Assembly (NCBI RefSeq): GCF_900091475.1
Contig: NZ_FMIB01000002.1
Location: 3,782,001 to 3,846,000 of the forward strand
Origin: Micromonospora chersina
GTDB lineage: Bacteria > Actinomycetota > Actinomycetes > Mycobacteriales > Micromonosporaceae
DNA: 64,000 nt
Direction of reading: 5' to 3'
Each line of letters begins with the position of its first letter. Positions within the stretch are counted from its first letter, which is position 1. Made by a program: the position numbers and the translations under genes. The notes under the pieces were generated by a model. It did not search any database. It was not told the origin of the DNA and saw only the letters and a program-made list of their open reading frames with translations. This document shows positions 56,330-64,000 of the stretch, piece after piece.

Positions 56330-58678
56330 TCAGGCGTTGACCGTCTCCGGGCGCTGGTCCGGGGTGCCGGCGCCGCTGTCGGAGTCCGCCATCGCCACGC
56401 CCTTGCGCTTGCTGAACACCACGGCCGCCACGATGATCAGCGCGGCCACCACGGCGATCGCGATGCGCAGCGCGGGGTTCTTGTCGTCGCCCACGCTCCA
56501 GGCCACCACGGCCGGGGCGATCAGCAGCGAGACCAGGTTCATCACCTTGATCAGCGGGTTGATCGCCGGGCCGGCGGTGTCCTTGAACGGGTCACCGACG
56601 GTGTCGCCGATGACGGTCGCGGCGTGCGACTCGGAGCCCTTGCCGCCGTACGCGCCGTCCTCGACCAGCTTCTTGGCGTTGTCCCAGGCGCCACCGGAGT
56701 TGGCCAGGAAGACCGCCATCAGCGTGCCGGCACCGATCGCACCGGCCAGGTAGCTGGCCAGCGCGCCCGGGCCGAGGCCGAAGCCGACCGCGATCGGAGC
56801 GAGGATGGCCAGCAGGCCGGGGGTCATCAGCTCGCGCTGCGCGTCCCGGGTGCAGATGTCGACGACCTTGCCGTACTCGGGGCGCTGGCTGCGGTCCATG
56901 ATGCCGGGCAGCTCACGGAACTGCCGGCGGACCTCCATCACCACGGCGCCGGCCGAGCGGGACACCGCGTTGATGGCCAGGCCGGAGAAGAGGAAGACCA
57001 CCGCCGCGCCGATGATGAGGCCGACCAGGTTGCGCGGGTTGGCCACGTTCAGCGAGTTGAGGATCTCGGCGCCGACGTCGCCGACGCCCGCGTCCTCGTA
57101 CGAGGAGCGCAGCGTGTCGGTGTACGAGCCGAACAGCGCGGTCGCGGCCAGCACCGCGGTGGCGATCGCGATGCCCTTGGTGATCGCCTTGGTGGTGTTG
57201 CCGACGGCGTCCAGCTCGGTGAGCGTCCGCGCGCCGTGCTCGTCGATGTCACCGGACATCTCGGCCACGCCCTGCGCGTTGTCCGAGATCGGGCCGAAGG
57301 TGTCCATGGCGACGATGACGCCGACGGTGGTGAGCAGGCCGGTGCCGGCCAGCGCCACCGCGAACAGCGACAGGGTGATGGAGCTGCCGCCGAGCAGGAA
57401 GGCGCCGAAGACGCCCGCGCCGATCAGCAGCGCCGAGTAGACCGCCGACTCCAGGCCGACGCTGATGCCGGCGAGGATGACGGTGGCCGGGCCGGTCTGG
57501 GAGCTCTTGCCGATGTCCTGCACCGGGCGCCGGTTGGTCTCGGTGAAGTAACCGGTGAGCGCCTGGATCGCGGCGGCCAGCACGATGCCGATGACCACCG
57601 CGCCGATGGCAACCAGGCGCGGGTTGCGGTCGACGTCGGTCAGCCCGCCCTCCAACTCGCCGAAGGTCGCCGGCAGGTAGGCGAACGCCGCGATCGCCAC
57701 CAGCACCGCGGAGATCACCGCGGAGAGGTAGAAGGCCCGGTTGATGGCGGTCAGGCCGTTGCGGTCGCTGGTGCGCAGCCGGGTGATGAAGACGCCGACG
57801 ATCGCGACCAGCACGCCGATGGTGGAGATGATCAGCGGGAAGACCAGGCCGTCCTCGCCGAACGCGGCGCGGCCCAGGATCAGCGCGGCGACAAGCGTGA
57901 CCGCGTACGACTCGAAGAGGTCGGCGGCCATGCCGGCGCAGTCACCGACGTTGTCGCCCACGTTGTCGGCGATGGTGGCGGCGTTTCGCGGGTCGTCCTC
58001 CGGGATGCCCTGCTCGACCTTGCCGACCAGGTCGGCGCCGACGTCGGCGGCCTTGGTGAAGATGCCGCCGCCGACCCGCATGAACATGGCGAGCAGCGCG
58101 GCGCCGAAGCCGAAGCCCTCCAGCACGGTCGGGGCGTCACCCTTGAACAGGATGACGACGAGCGCCGCGCCGAAGAGGCCGAGACCGACGGTGAGGAAGC
58201 CGACCACGCCACCGGTCCGGAAGGCGATCTTCATGGCGCCCTCGCGCCCGCCTTCCCTCTCCCGGGCGGCCGCGGCGACCCGCAGGTTGGCGCGGGTGGC
58301 CAGCCACATGCCGGCGCCCCCGATGAACGCGCTGAACAGCGCGCCCACCACGAAGAAGGCCGACCGGCCGATCTTCACGAGGGTCTCGTTGCCGTCGGTG
58401 TCGTGCACCGGCAGCAGGAAGAGCAGCACGACGGCGATCACGACGAAGATCGCCAGGGTGCGGAACTGCCGCAGCAGGTACGCGGACGCGCCCTCCTGCA
58501 CCGCCCCGGAGATCTCCTGCATGTTCGTGGTTCCCGTACCGGCCGCCAGGACCGCCCTGGTGAGGGCGGCCGCGAAGACGAGCGCCACCAGCGCGATGAC
58601 CGCGGCGATGACGACGTACGTCACGTTGGCTCCGGTAAGGGACAGTGCGCCGCCGTCGGCGGCCAAGGTCCCGGACAT
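56330..58678 (-). CDS. hppA: Membrane proton-translocating pyrophosphatase, 782 aa
   Basis: This integral membrane pyrophosphatase couples pyrophosphate hydrolysis to proton pumping. Sixteen spans are expected. Substrate motifs are present: GGGIFTKAADVGADLVGKVE, EDDPRNAATIADNVGDN, and the late DNAKKLVEDGAYGGKGSESH. The segment GNTTKAITKG (about residues 490-500) has Lys and Thr at the positions that in known families mark potassium-independent proton pumps rather than potassium-dependent or sodium pumps. Length is normal. A long opposite-strand ORF is a shadow. A hairpin follows the stop. Confidence 0.96.
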   Translation of the reverse strand: MSGTLAADGGALSLTGANVTYVVIAAVIALVALVFAAALTRAVLAAGTGTTNMQEISGAVQEGASAYLLRQFRTLAIFVVIAVVLLFLLPVHDTDGNETLVKIGRSAFFVVGALFSAFIGGAGMWLATRANLRVAAAAREREGGREGAMKIAFRTGGVVGFLTVGLGLFGAALVVILFKGDAPTVLEGFGFGAALLAMFMRVGGGIFTKAADVGADLVGKVEQGIPEDDPRNAATIADNVGDNVGDCAGMAADLFESYAVTLVAALILGRAAFGEDGLVFPLIISTIGVLVAIVGVFITRLRTSDRNGLTAINRAFYLSAVISAVLVAIAAFAYLPATFGELEGGLTDVDRNPRLVAIGAVVIGIVLAAAIQALTGYFTETNRRPVQDIGKSSQTGPATVILAGISVGLESAVYSALLIGAGVFGAFLLGGSSITLSLFAVALAGTGLLTTVGVIVAMDTFGPISDNAQGVAEMSGDIDEHGARTLTELDAVGNTTKAITKGIAIATAVLAATALFGSYTDTLRSSYEDAGVGDVGAEILNSLNVANPRNLVGLIIGAAVVFLFSGLAINAVSRSAGAVVMEVRRQFRELPGIMDRSQRPEYGKVVDICTRDAQRELMTPGLLAILAPIAVGFGLGPGALASYLAGAIGAGTLMAVFLANSGGAWDNAKKLVEDGAYGGKGSESHAATVIGDTVGDPFKDTAGPAINPLIKVMNLVSLLIAPAVVAWSVGDDKNPALRIAIAVVAALIIVAAVVFSKRKGVAMADSDSGAGTPDQRPETVNA

Positions 58679-58934
58679 CTATGTCCTCCTGTACCGAACA
58701 ACTCGCGCCGGCCAGTGGAGACGCACGGACCGACGCCTGGATGCGGACTCGCCAGCGCGCCAACCCACTGCGGCGGACCGTTCCCGCTGGCTGCGGGACA
58801 GATCACTTGCTGACAACCCGCGTACTGTAGCCCTCCGACGTGTTGGAGGTCACACCGAGGGGGCACCCTGTCCCGATGATCTTCGTCGCTGTGTTATGCG
58901 AGGAAATCTGATATATAGAGCGGTCAACGCGACG

Positions 58935-58963
58935 AGGCCGCGTCCCCGAGGGGAACGCGGCCT
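58935..58963 (-). terminator. Hairpin after the anti-sigma gene
   Basis: AGGCCGCG-CCCC pairs with GGGG-CGCGGCCT (58935-58963) with a small bulge, 15 bases downstream of the anti-sigma stop. The 299-bp gap 58679-58977 also holds an AT-rich patch (CTGATATATAG near 58909) that may be part of the hppA promoter region, but no box pair is convincing. Confidence 0.65.
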
Positions 58964-58977
58964 GCGGCAGAACAGGG

Positions 58978-59415
58978 TCAGGCGCGGCCGACCGGCCACA
59001 CCATCCGGACCTCGGTGCCGACGCCCTCGTCGACCGGGCGGACCTGGAGGTCCTCGACGAAGCCGGCGAGCAGGGCGAAGCCCACTCCGGTGGTCAGCGC
59101 GTCCTCGCTGAGCGACTCCTTGGCCAGCTCGTCCGGGGGCAGCGCGGCGAGACCGATGCTCGCCTCGATCGGGGCGCGGTCCACCACCCGCACCGTGTAC
59201 GCCCCGCTGTCGGACATCTCCACGTACACCGGGTCGGGCAGCCCGTACTGCCGGTGCAGCGCGACCGCCCGGGTGCACGCCTCACCGATGGCCAGGCGCA
59301 CCTCATCGAGGAGGTCCTCGCGGACCCCGGCCCGGCGGGCCACCGCGACGCCCACCAGCCGTGCGGTGCGGACGTGCACCGGCGCCGGGGAGAACGAGAG
59401 CTTGACGGTCGCCAT
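58978..59415 (-). CDS. RsbW-type ATP-binding anti-sigma-factor-like protein, 145 aa
   Basis: A GHKL ATPase (HATPase_c_2) fold is indicated by EVRLAIGEACTRAVALHRQ (N-box) and TTGVGFALLAGFVEDLQV (G-box), and the length is typical for RsbW/SpoIIAB anti-sigma kinases. Such proteins bind a sigma factor and phosphorylate their antagonist. No sigma gene is next to it; the partner is the BldG-like STAS protein translated just before. Its ATG at 59415 overlaps that gene's stop (ATGA). In Streptomyces the gene after bldG is also anti-sigma-like. Confidence 0.85.
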   Translation of the reverse strand: MATVKLSFSPAPVHVRTARLVGVAVARRAGVREDLLDEVRLAIGEACTRAVALHRQYGLPDPVYVEMSDSGAYTVRVVDRAPIEASIGLAALPPDELAKESLSEDALTTGVGFALLAGFVEDLQVRPVDEGVGTEVRMVWPVGRA

Positions 59416-59771
59416 CACGCGCCGGCGCCGGTCGCGTCGGCGTCGATCGCCGCGTCGACCGTGGGGTGCAACGGGAAGACCTGGTCCAGGGCGGTGATCC
59501 GGAAGATCTTGAGCAGCGGCTCCTTGTCGCAGACCAGCGCGAACGAACCGCCGGCCGAGCGGAGCCGCTTGAGCGCGCCGACCAGCACGCCGAGGCCTGT
59601 CGAGTCCAGGAAGTCCACCCGGCCCAGGTCCACCACCACCCGGCGGGCACCGCCGTCGATCAGCTCCAGGAGCCGTTCCCGCAGGCGCGGCGCGGTGTAG
59701 ACGTCCACCTCACCGCCGACCTCGAGCACCGTGTGCTCCCCCACGGTGCGGGTCGCCAGCGACAGCTCCAT
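59415..59771 (-). CDS. bldG: STAS-domain anti-sigma-factor antagonist, BldG-like, 118 aa
   Basis: The SpoIIAA/STAS fold is full length, with [37 protein letters not shown] and the phosphorylation loop [17 protein letters not shown] with Ser57. In Streptomyces BldG, Ser57 is the phosphorylated residue, and bldG is needed for aerial mycelium and antibiotics. The reading here is strikingly like BldG through the whole length. GAGGAGG lies upstream of the ATG at 59771. It is coupled to the anti-sigma-like gene, forming a partner-switch pair, and is divergent from the helicase gene. Confidence 0.9.
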   Translation of the reverse strand: MELSLATRTVGEHTVLEVGGEVDVYTAPRLRERLLELIDGGARRVVVDLGRVDFLDSTGLGVLVGALKRLRSAGGSFALVCDKEPLLKIFRITALDQVFPLHPTVDAAIDADATGAGA

Positions 59772-59905
59772 CGGCCCCTCCTCGGTAAGCTCTCCTGGGC
59801 ATCTAACCATCCCGCCGAATGGCCCCTTCCAGGTCACCGGCGAAGGCTTCCCCTTACCCCCACCCCCGGTTTCCAATTCCGAACACCAGTGCGAGAGTGC
59901 AGGAC

Positions 59906-62299
59906 GTGACGTCACCGGCCACCGTATCGGCGGGCAGTGGTCCCGGCCGGTCGCCGGGCGAGCTGCTCCGCCGGTTGCGCCTGCGGCACGCCGCCGACCC
60001 GGTCACGCACGTCGAGCGGGTGCCGGCCCGGGCCGGGGAGCCGGCGCCCTGGCCGGACTGGGCCCCCGACGAGCTGCGGGAGGCGTTCGCCCGGCGTGGC
60101 GTGGTCGCCCCGTGGCGGCACCAGGCCGAGGCCGCCGAGCTGGCGTACGCGGGGAAGCACGTCGTGGTCGCCACCGGGACGGCGTCCGGCAAGTCGCTGG
60201 CGTACCAGCTCCCGGCGCTGGGCACCCTGCTCGCCGACCCACGCGCCACGGTGCTGTACCTGGCCCCGACCAAGGCGCTCGCCGCCGACCAGCTCCGCGC
60301 CGTCGCCGGCCTGGAACTGGAGGGGGTACGCCCCGCCACCTACGACGGGGACACCCCGCGCACCGAGCGGGAGTGGATCCGGCGGCACTCCCGGTTCGTG
60401 CTGACCAACCCCGACATGCTGCACCACGGCATCCTGCCCGGGCACGCGCACTGGTCCGGTTTCCTGCGCCGGCTCGCGTACGTGGTGGTCGACGAGTGCC
60501 ACACCTACCGGGGCGTGTTCGGCTCGCACGTGGCGCACGTGCTGCGGCGGCTGCGCCGGCAGTGCGCGCGCTACGGGCGTACCCCCGTGTTCGTGCTGGC
60601 CTCGGCCACGTCGGGCGACCCGGCGACGGCGGCCGGGCGGCTCACCGGTCTCCCCGTCGCCGCCGTCACCGAGGACGCCTCGCCGCGCGGCGGGGTGACC
60701 TTCGCGCTGTGGGAGCCGCCGCTGCTGCCCTCCTCCGACGTCCCGTCCCCGGAGGCCGACCTTCTCCAGGTGCGGCGGTCGGCGCTGCGGGAGACGGCCG
60801 ACCTGCTCGCCGACAGCGTCATCGAGGGGGTACGCACGCTCGCCTTCGTCCGGTCCCGGCGCGGCGCCGAGGTGGTGGCCGCGAACGCCCGGCGGGCCCT
60901 CGACGAGGCGGTGCCCGGGCTGGGCGACCGGGTGGCCGCCTACCGGGCCGGCTACCTGCGCGAGGAGCGCCGCGAGCTGGAACGCGCCCTGCTGCACGGC
61001 GACCTGCTGGGGCTCGCCTCCACCAACGCGCTGGAACTCGGCGTCGACCTGGTCGGCCTGGACGCCGTGCTCATCTGCGGCTGGCCGGGGACCCGGGCCT
61101 CGCTGTGGCAGCAGGCCGGCCGGGCCGGCCGCTCCGGCGACGAGGCCCTCGCGGTCCTTGTGGCCCGGGACGACCCGCTCGACACCTACCTGGTGCACCA
61201 CCCCGAGGCGCTGTTCGGGCGGCCCGTCGAGGCGACAGTGCTCGACCCGGCCAACCCGTACGTGCTCGCGCCGCAGCTCGCCTGCGCCGCCCACGAGGCG
61301 CCGCTCACCCCGGCCGACCTGGAACTCTTCGGCGAGGGCGCGAAGGAGGCCGTCGACTCGCTCGTCGAGGCGGGCGCGCTGCGGCAGCGCCCCACCGGCT
61401 GGTACTGGCGGCACCGGGAACGCCCCGAGGTCGACCTGCGCGGCGAGGGCGGGGCGCCGGTCTGCGTGGTGGAGGAGTCCACCGGGCGGCTGCTCGGCAC
61501 GGTCGACGGCGGCTCCTCGCACTTCCTGCTCCACACCGGCGCCGTCTACCTGCACCAGGGCGTCTCGTACGTGGTCGACTCGCTCGACCTGGCCGACGGG
61601 TGCGCGCTGGTGCACGCCGAGGAGCCGGACTGGTCCACCCACGCCCGGGACGTCACCTCGCTGTCCGTGGTGTCCGTCCGGTCGTACGTGGACGCCGGGC
61701 CGGTCGGGCTCTTCCTCGGCGAGGTGGACGTGACCAGCCAGGTGGTGTCGTACCAGCGGCGGCGGATCGCCACCGGCGAGGTCATCGACACCCGGCCGCT
61801 GGACCTGCCGGCCCGGGAACTGCGCACCGTCGCGGTCTGGTTCACCCTCTCGCCGGAGTCGCTGGCCGCGGCCGGCGTGGAGGCCGCTGACATCCCGGGA
61901 GCGCTGCACGCCGCCGAGCACGCCGGGATCGGCCTGCTGCCACTCATGGCGACCTGCGACAGGTGGGACATCGGTGGCCTCTCCACCGCCCTGCACCCGG
62001 ACACCGAGGCGCCCACCGTGTTCGTCTACGACGGCCACCCGGGCGGGGCGGGCTTCGCCGAGCGGGCGTACGGGACGGCCGCCGCCTGGCTGCGCGCCAC
62101 CCGGGACGCGATCGCGGAGTGCGGGTGCGAGTCGGGGTGCCCGTCCTGCGTCCAGTCCCCGAAGTGCGGCAACGGCAACAACCCGCTCTCCAAGCCGGAC
62201 GCGGTAAAGGTCCTGGACGTGGTCCTCGCCAACCTCGCGGCGGTCTCGGCCCCGGGCGGGACGGTGCTGCCGCGGCAGGAGGGGCGGGCCGGGGGCTGA
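59906..62299 (+). CDS. MrfA/YprA-like DEAD/DEAH-box helicase with DUF1998, 797 aa
   Basis: SF2 motifs are clear: [17 protein letters not shown] (motif I), [15 protein letters not shown] (DECH motif II), [11 protein letters not shown] (motif III) and [10 protein letters not shown] (motif VI). The C-terminal DUF1998 domain has four cysteines in [18 protein letters not shown], which in MrfA bind zinc. MrfA of Bacillus repairs mitomycin damage; a parallel role is likely. GTG at 59906 is used. As I recall, its place beside bldG matches Streptomyces (SCO3550). Two small genes follow. Confidence 0.92.
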   Translation: MTSPATVSAGSGPGRSPGELLRRLRLRHAADPVTHVERVPARAGEPAPWPDWAPDELREAFARRGVVAPWRHQAEAAELAYAGKHVVVATGTASGKSLAYQLPALGTLLADPRATVLYLAPTKALAADQLRAVAGLELEGVRPATYDGDTPRTEREWIRRHSRFVLTNPDMLHHGILPGHAHWSGFLRRLAYVVVDECHTYRGVFGSHVAHVLRRLRRQCARYGRTPVFVLASATSGDPATAAGRLTGLPVAAVTEDASPRGGVTFALWEPPLLPSSDVPSPEADLLQVRRSALRETADLLADSVIEGVRTLAFVRSRRGAEVVAANARRALDEAVPGLGDRVAAYRAGYLREERRELERALLHGDLLGLASTNALELGVDLVGLDAVLICGWPGTRASLWQQAGRAGRSGDEALAVLVARDDPLDTYLVHHPEALFGRPVEATVLDPANPYVLAPQLACAAHEAPLTPADLELFGEGAKEAVDSLVEAGALRQRPTGWYWRHRERPEVDLRGEGGAPVCVVEESTGRLLGTVDGGSSHFLLHTGAVYLHQGVSYVVDSLDLADGCALVHAEEPDWSTHARDVTSLSVVSVRSYVDAGPVGLFLGEVDVTSQVVSYQRRRIATGEVIDTRPLDLPARELRTVAVWFTLSPESLAAAGVEAADIPGALHAAEHAGIGLLPLMATCDRWDIGGLSTALHPDTEAPTVFVYDGHPGGAGFAERAYGTAAAWLRATRDAIAECGCESGCPSCVQSPKCGNGNNPLSKPDAVKVLDVVLANLAAVSAPGGTVLPRQEGRAGG

Positions 62300-62403
62300 C
62301 CTCCTGGGTGGTGGGACGCGTGCATGAGGAGGGCGACGGCGGGGCATTGATGCATGGGAGCGCTTCCATGTCCCCGAGATTCTTCGCGCCGGGAGGTACA
62401 GCC

Positions 62404-62610
62404 GTGGCCGACACGATCGCCGAGACCGTCGACCTGCTCTACACGATCGACCAGGAGAACCTCACCCCCGACCAGCAGATCGCGCTGGGCGCCGCGCTCG
62501 CCGGCCTGGCGCAGGCGGAGCGCCTGGAGCAGATCAACGAGCGCCTGCGCGGCATCCACCAGGTGCTCAACGCCTGGGCCATGAAGGCGACAGTCGACGG
62601 CGGCCGCTGA
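62404..62610 (+). CDS. Small hypothetical protein, 68 aa
   Basis: GGGAGG lies seven bases before GTG 62404, so the gene is credible despite its length. The peptide is helical and acidic, starting VADTIAETVDLLYTIDQEN and continuing QQIALGAALAGLAQAERLEQ, NERLRGIHQVLN. No family is known to me. It may be co-transcribed with the helicase gene. Confidence 0.6.
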   Translation: MADTIAETVDLLYTIDQENLTPDQQIALGAALAGLAQAERLEQINERLRGIHQVLNAWAMKATVDGGR

Positions 62611-62732
62611 CCGACGGCCCGCAGGGGTGGACGGCGGTCGATCGGATCACCGGCCGGAACACGCCGGCCACGGGCGGGCGGTGACGGCCGGGCTGTGCGA
62701 GACTCCGGCGTTCGCCTCTTCAAGGAGATCAG

Positions 62733-63311
62733 ATGCAGCTCGACAGCTTGCAGGCCCAGCAGCGGTTCATCGTCCGCCAGCGGATCCGGATGATGGTCAA
62801 CCAGTACGAGGTCCACTCCGTGGCGCCGGACGGCTCCGAGGGTGGGCTGCTCGCGTTCGCGCAGCAGAAGCGGCTCGCGTTCAAGGAGCAGGTGACCATC
62901 TACACCGACGACTCCAAGCAGTACCCCCTGCTCGGCTTCAAGGCCCGGCAGCGCCTCGACCTCGGCGCCACGTACGACGTGACCGACCACGCCGGCACCC
63001 CCATCGGCCTGTTCCGCAAGGACTTCGCCCAGTCGCTGCTGCGCTCCACCTGGCACGTCGAGCAGGCCGGCCTGCCGCAGATCACCGGGCAGGAACGCAG
63101 CCTTCCGGTGGCCCTGCTGCGCCGCTTCGTCGACTCGCTCTCCTGGCTGCCCTACCACTTCGACTTCGTGGCCAACGGCCAGCCGGTGTTCTCGGTCGAC
63201 AAGAAGTGGGGCCTGCGCGACCGGTACGTCGTCGACATCCACCACCCGCAGATCGACCGGCGACTGGTGATCGCCATGGCGGTCGGCCTGGACGCCCTCC
63301 AGTCCCGCTGA
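62733..63311 (+). CDS. LURP-one-related / scramblase-like protein, 192 aa
   Basis: The Tubby C-terminal-like (LOR) beta-barrel fold is suggested by QRFIVRQRIRMMVNQYEV, YDVTDHAGTPIGLFRKDF, WLPYHFDFVANGQPVFSV and RYVVDIHHPQIDRRLVIAMAV, which matches bacterial LURP-one and phospholipid-scramblase-like proteins of about 190 residues. Lipid or membrane binding is possible; a role is unknown. AAGGAG seven bases before the ATG makes it a strong start. Confidence 0.85.
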   Translation: MQLDSLQAQQRFIVRQRIRMMVNQYEVHSVAPDGSEGGLLAFAQQKRLAFKEQVTIYTDDSKQYPLLGFKARQRLDLGATYDVTDHAGTPIGLFRKDFAQSLLRSTWHVEQAGLPQITGQERSLPVALLRRFVDSLSWLPYHFDFVANGQPVFSVDKKWGLRDRYVVDIHHPQIDRRLVIAMAVGLDALQSR

Positions 63312-63430
63312 CGCAAACAGTTCGGCCGGCAGGTGTCGAGGCGGCCGGTGTCGAGGCGTGGTCTTCCGCCCCGACACCGGCCGCAGTCGTGAAGGCGGCG
63401 GCACGCACCGCTTTGCGCCGACTGTGATCG

Positions 63431-63865
63431 TCAGCCTCGGGCCGGGCCGGCACGGGAGGTGGCGGTCGCCGCGCGGGTCAGCCAGGGCAGTGGGGTGACC
63501 GTCACCTCCATGGTCACGACGATGTCGAGACCGTCGAGCCGGCAGGCCGTCAACCGGCCGCCGTTGGCCGCCCCCAGGTCGGCGGCCCGTCCACACGCGG
63601 CAGCGGCGCCTTCGAGGACCCGGGCGGCACCCGCGAGCGCCCCGAAGTCGGCGGCGTTCCGGGCCTGGTGGCGTGCGCACCGGGCCGCGCCGAGCCCGGC
63701 GCCGAGGAGCCCGACCAGCACGAGCACCAACCCGACCGCGAGCAGGTACAGGGTCGCTCCGCCCCGGTCGGCGCCCTCGTGCAGCCGCCGGCCGACCGCC
63801 CTCGTAGCCCAGCCTGGGCACCATCCCGCTGGACGAGGCGGGCGGCCCGTGTCGCACGCGGTCAC
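63431..63865 (-). CDS. Rv3654c-like TadE/TadG-type membrane protein, 144 aa
   Basis: A single span (about 38-58, YLLAVGLVLVLVGLLGAGLG) follows a basic N-terminus. After it comes the pattern ARCARHQARNAADFGALAGAARVLEG with two Cys residues later in the chain, typical of helicase/secretion neighbourhood TadE-like proteins (Rv3654c). They are minor pilins or pilus-assembly proteins. The start GTG at 63865 overlaps the upstream TadE gene stop (GTGA). The tad operon continues beyond the window. The MrfA-like helicase next to it is a known arrangement in actinobacteria. Confidence 0.82.
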   Translation of the reverse strand: MTACDTGRPPRPAGWCPGWATRAVGRRLHEGADRGGATLYLLAVGLVLVLVGLLGAGLGAARCARHQARNAADFGALAGAARVLEGAAAACGRAADLGAANGGRLTACRLDGLDIVVTMEVTVTPLPWLTRAATATSRAGPARG

Positions 63866-64000
63866 GGGTGCGGTCCGGGGGAACCGGGTTCGACCGCGGC
63901 CACCGCCGTGCCCGACACGGTGAGCCGGGGCAGCCGGGCGCCGAAGCTCCGGACCGGTGCCCGCACGGTCGCGGTGACGCGGTCGCCGGCCACCGTCACC
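63862..64000 (-). CDS. TadE-family pilus protein, C-terminal part
   Basis: The frame is open from the window edge to the TGA at 63862-63864. It gives 45 residues beginning VTVAGDRVTATVRAPVRSFG and ending in a Pro-rich tail. This is the extracytoplasmic beta-rich end of a TadE-like protein, as expected before the Rv3654c-like gene. Its start and membrane span lie outside the window. Confidence 0.75.
   Translation of the reverse strand, partial: VTVAGDRVTATVRAPVRSFGARLPRLTVSGTAVAAVEPGSPGPHP

Noticed and set aside
56907..58813. Open reading frames of up to 968 codons opposite hppA
   Set aside because: Antisense shadow created by high GC third positions; low-complexity E/R/G/H-rich translation, while the opposite strand encodes an unmistakable pyrophosphatase.
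59912..62347. An 811-codon ORF opposite the MrfA-like helicase gene
   Set aside because: Shadow ORF; the plus strand has all helicase motifs and a zinc domain.

Overview
The window is chromosomal DNA of a high-GC, Gram-positive filamentous actinomycete, most likely Micromonosporaceae (Micromonospora or a close relative). The evidence is very high GC with GTG starts, a SpoIIAA-type protein that reads like BldG, an MFS transporter fused to thymidylate kinase, a Ku / split LigD system, SCO6745- and TIGR03089-family proteins, and start codons that often sit 6-8 nt after a TANNNT box, as in leaderless actinobacterial mRNAs.

Layout. 1-326 is the 3' end of an XPB-like helicase gene. About 0.4-5.1 kb is an accessory stretch: two small hypothetical genes, a 494-residue HEPN-type protein in visibly lower-GC DNA, a decayed IS481-like fragment, a one-domain GntR regulator with a promoter-proximal direct repeat, and a small DivIVA-like operon. 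About 5.1-10.9 kb holds single metabolic genes (double GNAT, DUF1801, patatin, epoxide-hydrolase-like, TIGR03089) and a TetR gene divergent from a DUF4267/cupin pair across three copies of a 13-bp operator; the cupin gene is frameshifted. 10.96-13.9 kb is a non-homologous end-joining locus: polymerase and ligase as separate overlapping genes, divergent from ku. 14-25 kb carries flavin/PPOX, FKBP, HAD, quinone reductase, acyl-CoA ligase, Nudix, EamA/LysR, MFS and DJ-1 genes. 25.4-29.3 kb is a heptose cassette: HldE-like kinase/adenylyltransferase with a large insert, a GT2 and a GT9. 29.3-34.4 kb has Hsp20, DUF2231, PPOX, a protein with an internal duplication, SRPBCC, GNAT and YdcF-like genes. 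34.4-40.9 kb has GrpB, several small membrane proteins, an acyltransferase, tRNA-Thr(CGT) and a membrane metallophosphoesterase.

41.1-64 kb is a conserved actinobacterial housekeeping block. As I recall, it parallels the Streptomyces region around SCO3540-SCO3550: ricT/PSP1, DNA polymerase III delta prime, MFS-Tmk, topA, hppA, an anti-sigma/BldG pair, an MrfA-like helicase and tad pilus genes. Two groups are set into it. One is a YbaB-like / WXG100-like / 222-residue operon between holB and ricT. The other is a roughly 4.7-kb segment between tmk and topA (PLP aldolase, TetR, D-arabinono-1,4-lactone oxidase, DUF559). The DUF559 gene is bracketed by two near-identical 50-bp palindromes.

No CRISPR array, rRNA, intact transposon or complete secondary-metabolite cluster was seen. 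Most convergent gene ends carry long perfect GC hairpins without a U-tract. Gaps under 300 bases that are not listed contained nothing I could support. Family assignments come from reading motifs, without database searches.
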